64,000 bases of DNA, taken from Conchocele bisecta (taxonomy: Eukaryota; Mollusca; Bivalvia; Lucinida; Thyasiridae). The notes beneath the pieces are model-generated. The model searched no databases, had not been told where the DNA came from, and worked only from the letters and a program-made list of their open reading frames with translations. Position numbers and translations under genes: made by a program. Positions 1 to 10,136 of the stretch are shown here, piece by piece. Every line of letters starts with the position of its first letter. The first letter of the stretch is position 1. The DNA lies in NCBI GenBank assembly GCA_029237695.1, contig JAQRGA010000312.1, positions 16,180 to 80,179 of the forward strand, read 5' to 3'.

Positions 1-1104
1 GAGAGCATTTATATAAGTACCTGAGTAGCGTAGTCACCGTCACCGTGCAGTCTCATCAACTAGGGAGAGCATTTATATAAGTACCTGACTAGCGTAGTCG
101 CCGCCACCGTGCAGTCCTCATCAAACTAGGGAGAGCATTTATATAAGTACCTGACTAGCGTAGTCGCCGCCACCGTGCAGTCTCATCAACTAGGGAGAGC
201 ACTTATATAAGTACCTGACTAGCGTAGTCGCCGCCACCGTGCAGTCTCATCAACTAGGGAGAGCATTTATATAAGTACCTGACTAGCGTAGTCGCCGCCA
301 CCGTGCAGTCTCATCAACTAGGAGAGCATTTATATAAGTACCTGACTAGCGTAGTCGCCGCCACCGTGCAGTCTCATCAACTAGGGAGAGCATTTATATA
401 AGTACCTGACTAGCGTAGTCGCCGCCACCGTGCCGTCTCATCAACTAGGGAGAGCATTTATATAAGTACCTGACTAGCGTAGTCGCCGCCACCGTGCAGT
501 CTCATCAACTAGGAAGAGCATTTATAGTAAGACCTGACTAGCGTAGTCGCCGCCACCGTGCAGTCTCATCAACTAGGGAGAGCATTTATTTAAGTACCTG
601 ACTAGCGTAGTCGCCGCCACCGTGCAGTCTCATCAACTAGGGGAGAGCATTTATATAAGTACCTGACTAGCGTAGTCGCCGCCACCGTGCAGTCTCATCA
701 ACTAGGGAGAGCATTTATATAAGTACCTGACTAGCGTAGTCGCCGCCACCGTGCAGTCTCATCAACTAGGGAGAGCATTTATATAAGTACCTGACTAGCG
801 TAGTCGCCGCCACCGTGCAGTCTCATCAACTAGGGAGAACATTTATATAAGTACCTGACTAGGTAGTCGCCGCCACCGTGCAGTCTCATCAACTAGGGAG
901 AACATTTATATAAGTACCTGACTAGGTAGTCGCCGCCACCGTGCAGTCTCATCAACTAGGGAGAGCATTTATATAAGTACCTGACTAGCGTAGTCGCCGC
1001 CACCGTGCCGTCTCATCAACTAGGGAGAGCATTTATATAAGTACGTGACTAGCGTAGTCGCCGCCACCGTGCAGTCTCATCAACTAGGGAGAGCATTTAT
1101 ATAA
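1..1104. repeat. 64-bp tandem satellite
   Basis: About 17 head-to-tail copies of a unit that includes GAGAGCATTTATATAAGTAC and GTCGCCGCCACCGTGCAG. Copies are more than 95% alike by eye, with 1-2 base indels such as AGTAAGACC for ATAAGTACC near 525. The array runs off the left edge, so its true length is unknown. The last copy breaks off inside ATTTATATAAG at about 1104. Confidence 0.95.
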
Positions 1105-1370
1105 GCTTGCTTTCAATCCAATCACATTTGTATAAGTCTGTATATACTACGATTGATGCCTTACTTGTAAATAATTTACAAATAACATATGTTTAAACCA
1201 ATGACTACACTGTTCGACATTCAATCACCGACACATTGCATATAATTTTATGTAAATGCCATTTTATGATCGTCTCTTATAAGTCTTACGTAGATTGGCA
1301 ATATCCTTACTGTGATTAGGAAACAGTTCGCATTACATCAGTGCTATATCGTGGCATTGATAAGAGATCT

Positions 1371-1800
1371 TAGTGCCGGAACTACTTTTCACCTCGTAAA
1401 ATAGTTCCTTCTAAATTAACTTTAATTTATTTATTTTGTTCATATTTGGTATATTTTGAGGCGCGTATAAATTGCGATTGATTTACGTAAACATAAAAAG
1501 GTTATTAGATTTGTATGTGGATATATGCCACTCGTTACGCCGCGCAACGATATTGCGCTCCTAAAGTCGCACAATATCGCACGCTGCGGAACTCGTGCAT
1601 ATATCCACATACACATACATAACCTATAAATGTACGTACTTTCGTTTCCCATTGAAACTCTACGGAACGCAAGACGTCAACATATTTTCCATATTGAGTT
1701 CATATTGAGTCAGTGCCGGAACTACGTTTCACCTCTAAACATAAATTAGTGATGATTTTAAAATAGTTCCTTCTAAAATCATCACTAATTTATTTATTAT
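1371..1800. repeat. Inverted-repeat (foldback) element cluster
   Basis: Two direct copies of CAGTGCCGGAACTAC, each followed by AATAGTTCCTTCTAAA, bracket a palindrome whose arms contain GTATGTGGATATATGC (about 1515) and GCATATATCCACATAC (about 1597). The right part has a second small palindrome around AAATTAGTGATGATTTTA. A reverse-complement relic of the CAGTGCCGGAACTA motif lies near 33971. No coding capacity. Confidence 0.6.
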
Positions 1801-1917
1801 GATCAGCTACGTATTACCAGCTTTAATGATTAACTGTTCAACAGGAAATGTAAAATCAATACTCGGATGGGACATTGCATTGTACACTTGGCTGAACTAT
1901 ACGTATGTCATTGTTCA

Positions 1918-2095
1918 CAGGGTGTCCGGTTTAGAGAGGTTTCACTGTAAATCAGGCATTTGATTATTCCGAGCCATAGATGTGTGCTATGCGATCACGA
2001 ACAGGCATTATCACCTGAGATAAATGACCAAGAAACCCTTCAAAATGATGATCATATATGTGTATTGTTGTCCGGTTTAGAGAGGTTCCACTGTA
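1918..2095. mobile_element. CAGTG-type MITE next to an exon
   Basis: Both ends carry TCCGGTTTAGAGAGGTT followed by T/CCACTGTA, the terminal motif of the fuller copy at 48376-48556. The interior (GTGTGCTATGCGATCA, ATAAATGACC) also matches that copy. The left end is inverted relative to it, so this copy has been rearranged. Its right end lies 8 nt from the acceptor of the next exon. Confidence 0.7.
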
Positions 2096-2103
2096 TCTTA
2101 CAG

Positions 2104-2245
2104 CCGGGCGTGATGAACGCATACGCGGACAGCGACGGTTCCCTGGTGATCCTTCACGCGCAGCCGAAACACAGCGAGACCTTTGTGTGTACGGCCCGAA
2201 ACCGGTACGGGGAGGACCGGGCGACTCTCACACTCAAGGTCGGCG
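2104..2245 (+). CDS. Ig-domain exon (C-terminal half of Ig domain 1) of an Ig/LCCL/WxxW surface protein
   Basis: This exon encodes the second half of an I-set immunoglobulin domain. The F/G-strand signature is visible as SETFVCTARNRYGED followed by RATLTLKV, with the conserved F-strand Cys and the A-x-N-x-x-G turn. It starts in phase 0 after the acceptor CTTACAG and ends with one base of a split codon before the donor GTTAGT, which joins in frame to the next exon. GC content is clearly above the flanks. The first half of this Ig domain, and the start of the gene, lie left of the window or in an exon I cannot see. The acceptor is almost touched by a MITE, so much of the branch-point and polypyrimidine region is transposon sequence. 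Confidence 0.85.
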
Positions 2246-2734
2246 GTTAGTAGCCCCGATAATTGAAGATATATATAAATATATGTATATTAATAATATA
2301 GTAATACTATTAAATACTGTCTGTTCCACGTTTTGCTGCCGACAAACAGACACCGTTTGCTTGCAAATCTTGATCCATTACTACCTAGTTTCACTTGAGG
2401 AACATTTTGGTGTGCCTGTAACACCAGCTTTCAGCATATTTGTAGCATTTAAAAGAAAACACTGAACCTGTTGGTCACTTGATGTAAACGGAGTTTCCGT
2501 GGCCAAAAAATGTACACAATATTGGAGGATATGACAAGGTTGAATTTTTCTTTCTTAGGAGTAAGTGAACCTATTGTTTAGTTCATGCAGAACCAGTGCA
2601 GACTGGCTGCAGGTCATGTACAAGTGGGTCCCACAGAATCCATACGAATAGTGAAAGTAGGAGAGACTGGCCTTATTGGATGGCATTCGGTTAAATTATA
2701 TAGTAAAACTATTTGGTGGTGTCTAACCTTCCAG

Positions 2735-2867
2735 CTCCACCGGAAGTGACGATCCTCCCCACCAGAGTTCCGGCTGCCCTCGGCTCTAACATCCCGATCG
2801 AGTGTAAGCCGAGTGGCGTCCCTCCGCTCACTATGGGTTGGGCGAAAGACGGGGTACCAGTCACCAG
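2735..2867 (+). CDS. Ig-domain exon (N-terminal half of Ig domain 2)
   Basis: Encodes PPEVTILPTRVPAALGS then NIPIECKPSGVPPLTMGW, the A-to-C strands of an Ig domain with the B-strand Cys (IEC) and the C-strand Trp (MGW-AKDG). The acceptor is CTTCCAG and the donor is GTACAC after ACCAG. The entry phase (two bases completing Ala) matches the donor phase of the exon at 2104-2245. It leaves in phase 2, which matches the exon at 7816. An intron at the Ig boundary in phase 1 is usual for shuffled Ig modules. Confidence 0.87.
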
Positions 2868-3146
2868 GTACACACCCAGATGCGGTTATCGTGCCAATAG
2901 TTTCATGGTTTCTGACAATGTCCGAATCTCTAGTATAATGTTTTGGAGTTTGGTCGACCTACGCAAGCGTCAGAAATAAGGAGTTACATTATACGTATTA
3001 TAAATGTAGTACATGTACATGGACTTTGATCTGCTGAAGCTGAGCTGTGTAGACGGCATTCACGTGTCGTCATTTAAGAAAATTATTGGTTACTTGGTTT
3101 CAGTATTAATCAGTGTCGTTTAACGCTAATAACCGCCATAACGCCA

Positions 3147-3424
3147 ACTGGGCCCCGCAGGGGACGCAGAATTCTTGTTTTATTACCCACGGAATAACGA
3201 TTCGTTCCCTCAATTTAACAATTCGTTCCCACAAATTAAAAATTCGTCCCATCAATTTAACAATTCGTTCCCACAAAATAACAATTCGTTCCCACGGGAA
3301 CGAATAGTTAATTCGTGGAAACGAATTGTTATACCGTGAGAACGAATGGAAAAATTGAGGGAACGAATTGTTATTTCGTGGTAACGAATTAAAAAGAAAT
3401 GCATGTCCCCTGTGGGGCTCCGTA
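3147..3424. mobile_element. AATTCGTTCCC foldback element (family B), copy 1
   Basis: Terminal inverted repeats (TIRs) read GGCCCCGCAGGGGACG at the left and GTCCCCTGTGGGGCTCCGTA at the right. Between them is an array of about 20-bp units, AATTCGTTCCCxCxAxxTAAC, which switches to the reverse complement at the middle. The whole element therefore folds on itself. Seven copies occur in this window. Confidence 0.85.
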
Positions 3425-3459
3425 AACGCCAGTGTATTACACGTACACGTCAGTGTATT

Positions 3460-3675
3460 ACAGAGCAACCTCTCTACACCGGACACCCAGATAACACATG
3501 TCACCTCATTTCGAGAGGTTTCATGGTAACGCATCTCAGTAAATAATGCATGTTCATGATTGCAAAATATATAAGTATGACCCAGTATGGTTATATGCTT
3601 GATTTACAGTGGAACATCTCTAAACCGGACACCTTGGGGGCCTCCCAGGGTGTCCGGTTTAGAGAGGTTTCACTG
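3460..3675. mobile_element. CAGTG-type MITE fragments and a short hairpin copy
   Basis: 3605-3675 is a near-perfect hairpin starting TACAGTGGAACATCTCTAAA and ending in its complement, with only GGGGGCCTCC at the tip: both termini of the CAGTG MITE with almost no interior. A degraded pair of the same termini (CAACCTCTCTACACCGGACA and GAGAGGTTTCAT) lies at 3460-3531. Confidence 0.7.
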
Positions 3676-3710
3676 TACATGAGCAATGAACAGTAACGGT
3701 AGTAGATCTG

Positions 3711-3870
3711 GGGCCCGTTTCACTAACAAATCTTAGTTTGTTCATAAGTTCGAACTTAAGTTATAACTTATGACAAAAGTTATGACCGACTTAAGACATT
3801 GCTTATTTGGTTTCACAACACAAACTTAAGACGGTCATAACAAGTCCGTCATAAGTTACAACTTAGTTAT
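3711..3870. mobile_element. GGGGCCCGTTTCACTAA MITE, subfamily A', left half
   Basis: Starts with GGGGCCCGTTTCACTAA and continues into AACTTAAGTTATAACTTATG. The matching right half, ending TTAGTGAAACGGGCCCC, is at 6857-7046. They may be two deleted copies or one copy split by about 3 kb of insertion. Confidence 0.6.
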
Positions 3871-3895
3871 TGTTTACAGCTTCGGTATGTGCCGC

Positions 3896-3920
3896 GCGGG
3901 TTCGAATCCCGCTCGGGGCG
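3896..3920 (+). pseudogene. tRNA 3' half relic (T arm)
   Basis: GCGGG-TTCGAAT-CCCGC is a perfect T stem and loop with the B-box sequence GGTTCGAATCC, followed by TCGGGGCG, which could be the acceptor 3' strand. No D arm or anticodon arm lies upstream, so this is a relic of a tRNA gene or tRNA-derived SINE, not a working tRNA. Confidence 0.5.
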
Positions 3921-5137
3921 TATATTTTTATGATGACTTTACTTTCCCTTTATGTGTTTTGACATCTAAAATAACGGATTTGCAAGCCTAATGTTGATAT
4001 TATTAATTTTTTAAAAATAATCTCATGTAGAATATAAATTTTATCTCAATATTCCGACGCCATTGAATACATGTGGATATATTTATTGCCAACTAGTGAA
4101 CCTTATACTGTAATATAAACTGGCATATGACATGAAAACAGCAACAAAATAAGCAATTTAACAATGTTTTTATTTTTACATTCCAATAAAATTGTAGTTC
4201 GACCATTTTTTAAATTTTACTTAGATTTCCTCATTAACTCACGTTTCAGAGTCAGCAGAACACATGTACTGTCGATTATTAATGGTATGCCCGGTCAGAT
4301 ATGGATGTATCTGATACAACTACCGAATGACATATTATATTTATTTGAACTGGACACGGGTAATTTGTTGATTACATGTAGAAATGCATGCACTGTGTGA
4401 GTCAGTGTCACACATATAGGATTTCCCCTGAACATGTTTACCAATATTGGACTGGATTAATGCGCACGTGCGTTCAGCGGACGGGTCTGACATTTTTGTT
4501 AAATGCGTCAGGACTGTTTCTCCATCTAGTCTGAAAACCAGGTATCTCCTTATCAGAAACGAAACACAGGCTAACACTGTCCGCAAAAGTTATACTCCAC
4601 TTTCTAGAACCACTTGATTTGCTAATGTTGTATATCTCTCCAGTAACCGCCAGGGTACTACCAGTTGCGTAAAATCGCAATGCAGTCAACACTTGCAATG
4701 ACACTGACAGACTGTGTGATCTCAGGGTTGACAGTATAATGTCAGCATGTGCAATGTTGCATACTTGTAGAAAAAAAATCACGAGACAGCCTGCATTTCG
4801 ATATTTGGTCCTCGTTATCCATGAAGTCTAGGGGATTGGTTCGGTCCTAAAGACTCGTTCCCATGGTAAATTGCGCGCCTGGATTATAGCAACTGCAGCT
4901 GCCATCGTTTGTATGTTCTGTAAAGAAAGAACAAACAACTGTCGGATAGTCAATCAGACTGATGGACGGACGGACGTTGATACATGACACACCATTAGGT
5001 TGTATATTCATCGTTTTTAAAGAAAAGAATGACCACTTAAGACAGAATAGCCTTCGGTTACGGAATATGTTGCATTGTTTTCGTTTGTCATAGGCGACAC
5101 CTCCAACCACCTAACATCCCAAACATGTGCCCGGACG
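3921..5137. other. Intronic sequence, nothing recognised
   Basis: AT-rich at first, then mixed. Short ORFs here have no domain-like features and no exon-like phase-compatible borders. Confidence 0.6.
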
Positions 5138-5558
5138 AGGGCAGGGCAGGGCAGGGCAGGGCAGGGCAGGGCAGGGCAGGGCAGGGCAGGGCAGGGCAGG
5201 CAGGGCAGGGCAGGGCAGGGCAGGGCAGGGCAGGGCAGGCAGGGCAGGGCAGGGCAGGGCAGGGCAGGGCAGGGCAGGGCAGGGCAGGGCAGGGCAGGGC
5301 AGGGCAGGGCAGGGCAGGGCACAGGGCAGGGCAGGGCAGGGCAGGGCAGGGACAGGGACAGGGACAGGGGCAGGGGCAGGGGCAGGGGCAGGGGCAGGGG
5401 CAGGGGCAGGGGCAGGGGCAGGGGCAGGGGCAGGGGCAGGGCAGGGGCAGGGGCAGGGGCAGGGGCAGGGGCAGGGCAGGGCAGGGCAGGGCAGGGCAGG
5501 GCAGGGCAGGGCAGGGCAGGGCAGGGCAGGGCAGGGCAGGGCAGGGCAGGGCAGGGCA
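5138..5558 (+). repeat. G-rich pentamer/hexamer microsatellite, G-quadruplex-prone
   Basis: (AGGGC)n from 5138 to about 5350, a brief GGGACA stretch, then (AGGGGC)n to about 5475, then (AGGGC)n again. The hexamer block is flanked by pentamer blocks on both sides, so it seems to have arisen inside a pentamer array. Dozens of G-runs of 3-4 separated by 2 bases satisfy the usual G-quadruplex pattern on the + strand. The long Arg/Gly/Gln or Pro/Cys/Leu ORFs across it are by-products of the repeat. Confidence 0.95.
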
Positions 5559-6569
5559 ACACCGTCCTACACCGACCGACACCAACCGACACCGACACCA
5601 AGAGACCGACAAACACCGACCGACCAACTCACACCGACACCGACCGACACCGATTGACACTGACCGATACCAATTGACACTGATAGACACTGATAGACAC
5701 ATAGACACTGACCGACACCGACCGACACCGATTGACACTGACCGACACCGATTCGACCGACACCGATTCACACTGATAGACACTGACCGACACCGACCGA
5801 CACCGATTGACAGTGACCGACACCGATTGACACTGATAGACACCAACTGACACCGATTGACACCGATTGACACTGACTGACACCAACAAACCTACACCGA
5901 TCGACACCAACCGACCGACCGACCGACCAACACCAACCGACACCGACCGACACCGACCGACCGACCGACCGACCGACCGACCGACCGACCGACCGACCGA
6001 CACACCTACACCGACCGACCGACACACCTACACCGACCGACCGACACCAATCGACCGACAACGACCGACACCGACCGACCCGGACCAACTGACCGACCGA
6101 CCGACAACGACCGACTGACACCGATTGACACCGACCAACACCGACTGACACCGACTGACACCGACTGACACCGACCGACCGACACCGACCGACCGACTAA
6201 CACCGACCGTGCGAAACCAACTGACCGACACCGACATATCGACACCGACCGACCGACTGACCGACCGACACTGACAAACCTACACCGACCGACACTGACC
6301 GACCGACAGCAACCGACAGACTGACACCGACCGACCAACACCGACCAACTGACACCGACCGTGCGAAACAAACTGACCGACACTGACTGACCGACCGACC
6401 GACCGACACCGTCTGATCGACCGACACCGACTGATCGACCAACACTGACCGACACTGACCGACACCGACCGACCGACTGACAGACCGACAGACACCGACC
6501 GACACTGACCAACTGACACCGACCAACTGATACCGACCAACTGACTGACACCAACTGACAAACAGACAT
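5559..6569. repeat. ACCG/ACACCGACCG-type degenerate microsatellite
   Basis: About 1 kb of CCGACACCGACCGACACCGA-like sequence with drift to TTGACACTGA, and a pure (ACCG)n stretch near 5955-6002. It abuts the G-rich array directly. The long Arg/Ser/Val ORFs on the minus strand come from the repeat. Confidence 0.93.
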
Positions 6570-6839
6570 ACATGTACAGCATACAGATGGTTTGTTACGA
6601 GCCGGCTCATCTGGATCTACAGTGGTTGTAAATGTTGTCGATAACTGGGCATAACGAATACTGGTAACGACATGACCTACATCACAAATAGCAATACACG
6701 GGTAACTAGCACAAGTGTGGCTATCTATATGTAAGCATATATGGTTTATATGGCAGATAATTGCTAAAATAGTACGTATGAAGTGAACATTTACCTGCTG
6801 TCAGTGAATTGTTTTCTCCACCTCGGCTCACATGGGGGC
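6570..6839. other. Intronic spacer, nothing recognised
   Basis: No repeat, exon or RNA signature seen. Confidence 0.5.
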
Positions 6840-6856
6840 ATCCATCTTTGTTTATT

Positions 6857-7046
6857 TCATAAGTTCCGACTTAAATATTTAAGTTATAACTTAAGACTGC
6901 TAGCTACCTGTCTTAGTTTTTCATAGTAAATTTCGATTGTCGTTCTTGCTAAGATGTTTTGTGAAGCGGACTAAGCACGTACTCCGGACTTAAGTTATAA
7001 CTTATGACAAAAGTACTTGCTTAGTTCGTTAGTGAAACGGGCCCCT
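6857..7046. mobile_element. GGGGCCCGTTTCACTAA MITE, subfamily A', right half
   Basis: Contains two copies of AAGTTATAACTTA and ends GTTAGTGAAACGGGCCCC. It is the inverted counterpart of 3711-3775. Confidence 0.6.
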
Positions 7047-7172
7047 GCTCTGTTCCACCGTAACGTTTATCGTCTCCGTAACGCTAACTGTCATCGTTAC
7101 ATTAACAATTACTATTGCCAGTAGGCCGTTTATCCTCGCCAGAATGTACACGGTTACCACACGTACATGTCT

Positions 7173-7415
7173 GGGGCCCGTTTCACTAAACTTCGTAAGA
7201 CTAAAATGTTCGTAAGTGCAACATTATGATAGTCTATAAATATCACATTAACAATGGCATCTTGTAAACAATTATTGGATTTACATTTATTGAGCATAGG
7301 TTGCATATGCAGCCTATGCTCAATAAATGTAAATCCATACATTGAAATTTACTGACGATCTTAAATTTGAACTTACGAACATTTTAGTCGTACGAAGTTT
7401 AGTGAAACGGGCCCC
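7173..7415. mobile_element. GGGGCCCGTTTCACTAAAC MITE (family A), full copy
   Basis: A 243-bp palindromic element. The left end GGGGCCCGTTTCACTAAAC continues into TTCGTAAGACTAAAATG, and the right end is AGTTTAGTGAAACGGGCCCC. The centre is a hairpin, TTGAGCATAGGTTGCATATG facing its complement. It is non-coding. Target duplications are not clear. Confidence 0.9.
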
Positions 7416-7815
7416 TGTTCTCTGGCCATCCACCAAGAACAATCGCATACAAACACGACACTCACTTATTATTGTTAACATTTATTCAAGCAAACTACAT
7501 CATTGTATAATGTTTTAGACAAGTAAGTGACGCGACATTTGAGAATAATTATTTTTACTATAAACACATCACATCCACTATCCTGACATAAATAACTACA
7601 CAATTCAATTGATTCCTACCATATAGCCATTGCGACAAAATACGTGCCGCTTTCGTGTCGGTCTAGACTTGAATGACAATATTAAGCGAGTGATCACACG
7701 TAGTTACCACGCTTAGCGTGAAAACACGCACGACCGAACACGCGCACTCGCGTTACCATCAATCAATATCATAATTCACTACATTCAAACGACATTAATT
7801 TTATTTTATTTCCAG
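7416..7815. other. Intron upstream of the exon at 7816, nothing recognised
   Basis: AT-rich sequence ending in a good polypyrimidine tract (TTTTATTTTATTTCCAG). Confidence 0.55.
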
Positions 7816-7930
7816 CAACGGGCACCTGTTCGTGTTGCCAGGCAACGTACTGTTGATTAGCCACTCGACTACGGTACATACACGTGCACGGCGCTGAATT
7901 CCATGGGCGTTGCGCATGCGTCGTCATACG
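7816..7930 (+). CDS. Ig-domain exon (C-terminal half of Ig domain 2), frameshifted
   Basis: The entry phase matches the exon at 2735-2867. Translation begins NGHLFVLPGNVLLISHS, strands D-E of an Ig domain. In another frame it continues DYGTYTCTALNSMGVAHASS, the F and G strands with the conserved Y-x-C. The donor GTATGT follows. The two halves are out of frame. In Ig domains the Asp of D-x-G-x-Y-x-C sits seven residues after the E-strand Ile; here the gap is three residues plus two bases, which fits a 10-base deletion near 7866. As written, the downstream frame stops soon after, within this exon. Either the allele is broken, or the assembly has an error. Exit phase 1 matches the next exon only if the deletion is allowed for. 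Confidence 0.75.
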
Positions 7931-8030
7931 GTATGTACGTGAAATAAGGTACACCTGTCGACAATACATGTACATTACAGTATCATTGAATACGTATAAC
8001 GGGACACGTGCCACAAGCATCTATGGAAAG

Positions 8031-8352
8031 CCAAATCTACATAAACTCAAATAATTATTGCTAGCTCTAAATAATAGAGCTAGTATTACATATTTAGAAC
8101 TAGCATTAACTATTTAGAGATAGCATTAATTATTTGAGTTTATGTAAATTTAGCGTTCCTGGAACGCCAAATCTGCATAAACTTAAATAATGATTGCTAG
8201 CTCTAAATAATTAGAGCGAGCATTAACTATTTAGAGCTACATCCATATGAGAGCTCTTCAAATGATTTGGAGCTAGCTCGAAATATTTAATGATAGTATT
8301 AATATTTAGAGCTAAGCATTATTTTTTTGGCGTTTATGTAGATTTGGCGTTC
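8031..8352. repeat. Pair of palindromic elements with TAGCTCTAAATA cores
   Basis: Two adjacent foldbacks: 8031-8168 starts CCAAATCTACATAAACTCAA and ends in its complement, and 8169-8352 does the same. Cores are repeats of GCTAGCTCTAAATAATTAGA. The two may be tandem copies of one MITE. Confidence 0.75.
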
Positions 8353-8453
8353 AATACACATCAGCCACAGAGTCGCGGCATAGCCTAATATGTTCGCCTG
8401 TCTGTGACTCCGGTATGTGTATTGCCGTCAGCAAAAGTATTACATACATACAT

Positions 8454-8678
8454 GGGGGCCGTTTAATTATGCTTCGCATGACTAAAATATTCGTAAGTGA
8501 AACATATATTATGATAGGCTGTCACTTGCACATTAACACTGTTTTCTTGTAAACAAATATTGGATTTATTGAGCATATGCTGCACATGCTCAATAAATGT
8601 AAATCCATCAATTAAAAATTCCAGACGATCTTAAATGACGAACATATTAGTCGTATGAAGTTTAGTGAAACGGGCCCC
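8454..8678. mobile_element. Family A MITE
   Basis: Ends GGGGGCCGTTTAATTATG and AGTTTAGTGAAACGGGCCCC. The centre ATTGAGCATATGCTGCACAT is shared with the 7173 copy. More diverged at the left end. Confidence 0.85.
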
Positions 8679-8714
8679 TGGTATACATGTATACTATTTG
8701 CTGAAGGCAATAAA

Positions 8715-9133
8715 CAAGGTGTATGATCACGTGATACTAACAACAACAATAAGTACTGAAACTTCCAGAATCCATCTGATTCAAAGTACTTTTTCTTTCA
8801 CATTGTCCTTATTACGCAACGGATTTTGATGAAATATGGCGCATCAAACGCGTCTTGTTAAGCTGCATTTGGTGGTCTTTGTATGTTCGCACAAACTTCT
8901 GTCGTTTTTGCGACGAATCAATTTCCGTGTCTACTGACACGGAAATCGATTTTTCGCAAAAACGACATAAGTCTATGCCTAATTCCCTGGACCGCCAAAT
9001 GCAGCTCATGAAGACATGTTTGCTGCGCCACAATGTCATCAAAATCCGTTGCATATTAAGGAAAATATCAAATAATACTCACCTTGGAGTGGGCGACGTT
9101 GTTGTTGTTGTAACCACGTGATCACCTTGATAA
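8715..9133. mobile_element. Inverted-repeat element with GATCACGTG ends
   Basis: Outer arms AAGGTGTATGATCACGTG and CACGTGATCACCTTGAT, inside which AACAACAACAAT faces GTTGTTGTTGTT. Inner arms TAAGCTGCATTTGGTGGTC and CCGCCAAATGCAGCTCA, with ACGGATTTTGATGA facing its complement, make a long hairpin. Non-coding. Confidence 0.8.
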
Positions 9134-9238
9134 ACATACCTGAGTGACTGACGCTTGCAGCGTAGAACCCCGTAGGGGTGTGTCAACATTAGGGGAACAT
9201 ATGCGACATTCAATATAAGAATCCATTTTGTATTTCAG

Positions 9239-9305
9239 TGTTCCAAGACCAAGGAACAATAACGTGCACGGACACATTTTCCATGTGCTCGGAGTCCACG
9301 TGCGG
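9239..9305 (+). CDS. Linker and start of LCCL domain exon
   Basis: Translation across the junction is VFQDQGTITCTDTF then SMCSESTCG, four cysteines in 22 residues. The acceptor GTATTTCAG and donor GTAAGT are strong. The exon takes one base of a codon from the exon at 7816-7930 and gives two bases to the exon at 29002. Joined to that exon it forms the N-terminal half of an LCCL domain (Cys-rich start, then C-P-x-x-C). A short exon, recognised mainly by splice-site quality, phase and GC content. Confidence 0.65.
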
Positions 9306-9788
9306 GTAAGTTCACGGGGCGGTTGGTAGCCTGGGTTTGGATATTTCATTCATGCCATTCCATACGTCACATGACATCATTCGACCAATGACACGCCAGT
9401 AAAAGCAATTTTCAAATTCGAATGACCCTGATACATTGTATAAGCACCAATGGTTGAACAGTCAGTGTGTATTCGGTATAATGTTTATACCATTATAAAT
9501 CATACTTTAAAATAATGCAAATCGATAAAAAAAAGTTAAATATACATTTAAATGTTGAAGACCGGTCTAATAGTGATTATATTTTATTTCTGGGTCAGTG
9601 TTTTGAAATAATCCGTTACATACGAGGGGTGATCACATAGTGCGTGGACGTTTGTTATATCGTGAACCTTGTAACTGATGCAGGAATTAAAATTACACTA
9701 TCCGCAAAATTCACCGATATTCAATGATGGGTAGAAATTTCACGAATAATACGCAAGTATTTATCTTGCACTGACGCGATGAACAGCA
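9306..9788. other. Intronic spacer, nothing recognised
   Basis: AT-rich, no repeat match inside the window. Confidence 0.5.
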
Positions 9789-9981
9789 TACATCTCGTGA
9801 TTGGCGTTGATACATGTTGAGGCTTCAGTGGGGTCAGCGTGTAAATGCACACATACATCTCGTGATTGGCGTTGATACATGTTGAGGCTACAGTGGGGTC
9901 AGCGTGTAAGTGCACACATCTCGTGATTGGCGTTGATACATGTTGAGGCTACAGTGGGGTCAGCGTGTAAGTGCACACACG
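9789..9981. repeat. Three-copy tandem repeat, about 62-64 bp
   Basis: Unit contains ACATCTCGTGATTGGCGTTG and CAGTGGGGTCAGCGTGTAAG. The third copy runs straight into a palindrome. Confidence 0.9.
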
Positions 9982-10046
9982 AACGAACACGACAGGTTGG
10001 AACCAAGCTGTCGTGTTCGTTCGTGTGTTCACTTACACGCTGACCA
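9951..10046. repeat. Long hairpin
   Basis: Arms contain GGGTCAGCGTGTAAGTGCAC / GTTCACTTACACGCTGACC and CACGAACGAACACGACAG / CTGTCGTGTTCGTTCGTG, with a 12-base loop. The left arm contains the end of the tandem unit, so the palindrome includes an inverted piece of it. Confidence 0.85.
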
Positions 10047-10136
10047 CACTGTACCATCAGCATTCGTTTTCTGTATCAGTCAGTAACCTGGGAACTCATC
10101 TGGCATATACCGTACTTATCTGCAAATGTTATATCA

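Noticed and set aside
1..1104. GCCGCCACC followed by GTG in each 64-bp unit, like a Kozak start
   Set aside because: No ATG and no open frame; it is just the satellite sequence.
5017..6610. Long ORFs on both strands (Gly/Arg/Gln, Pro/Cys/Leu, Arg/Ser/Val-rich)
   Set aside because: They are translations of the (AGGGC)n, (AGGGGC)n and ACCG-type microsatellites, open in several frames at once, with no splice or start context.
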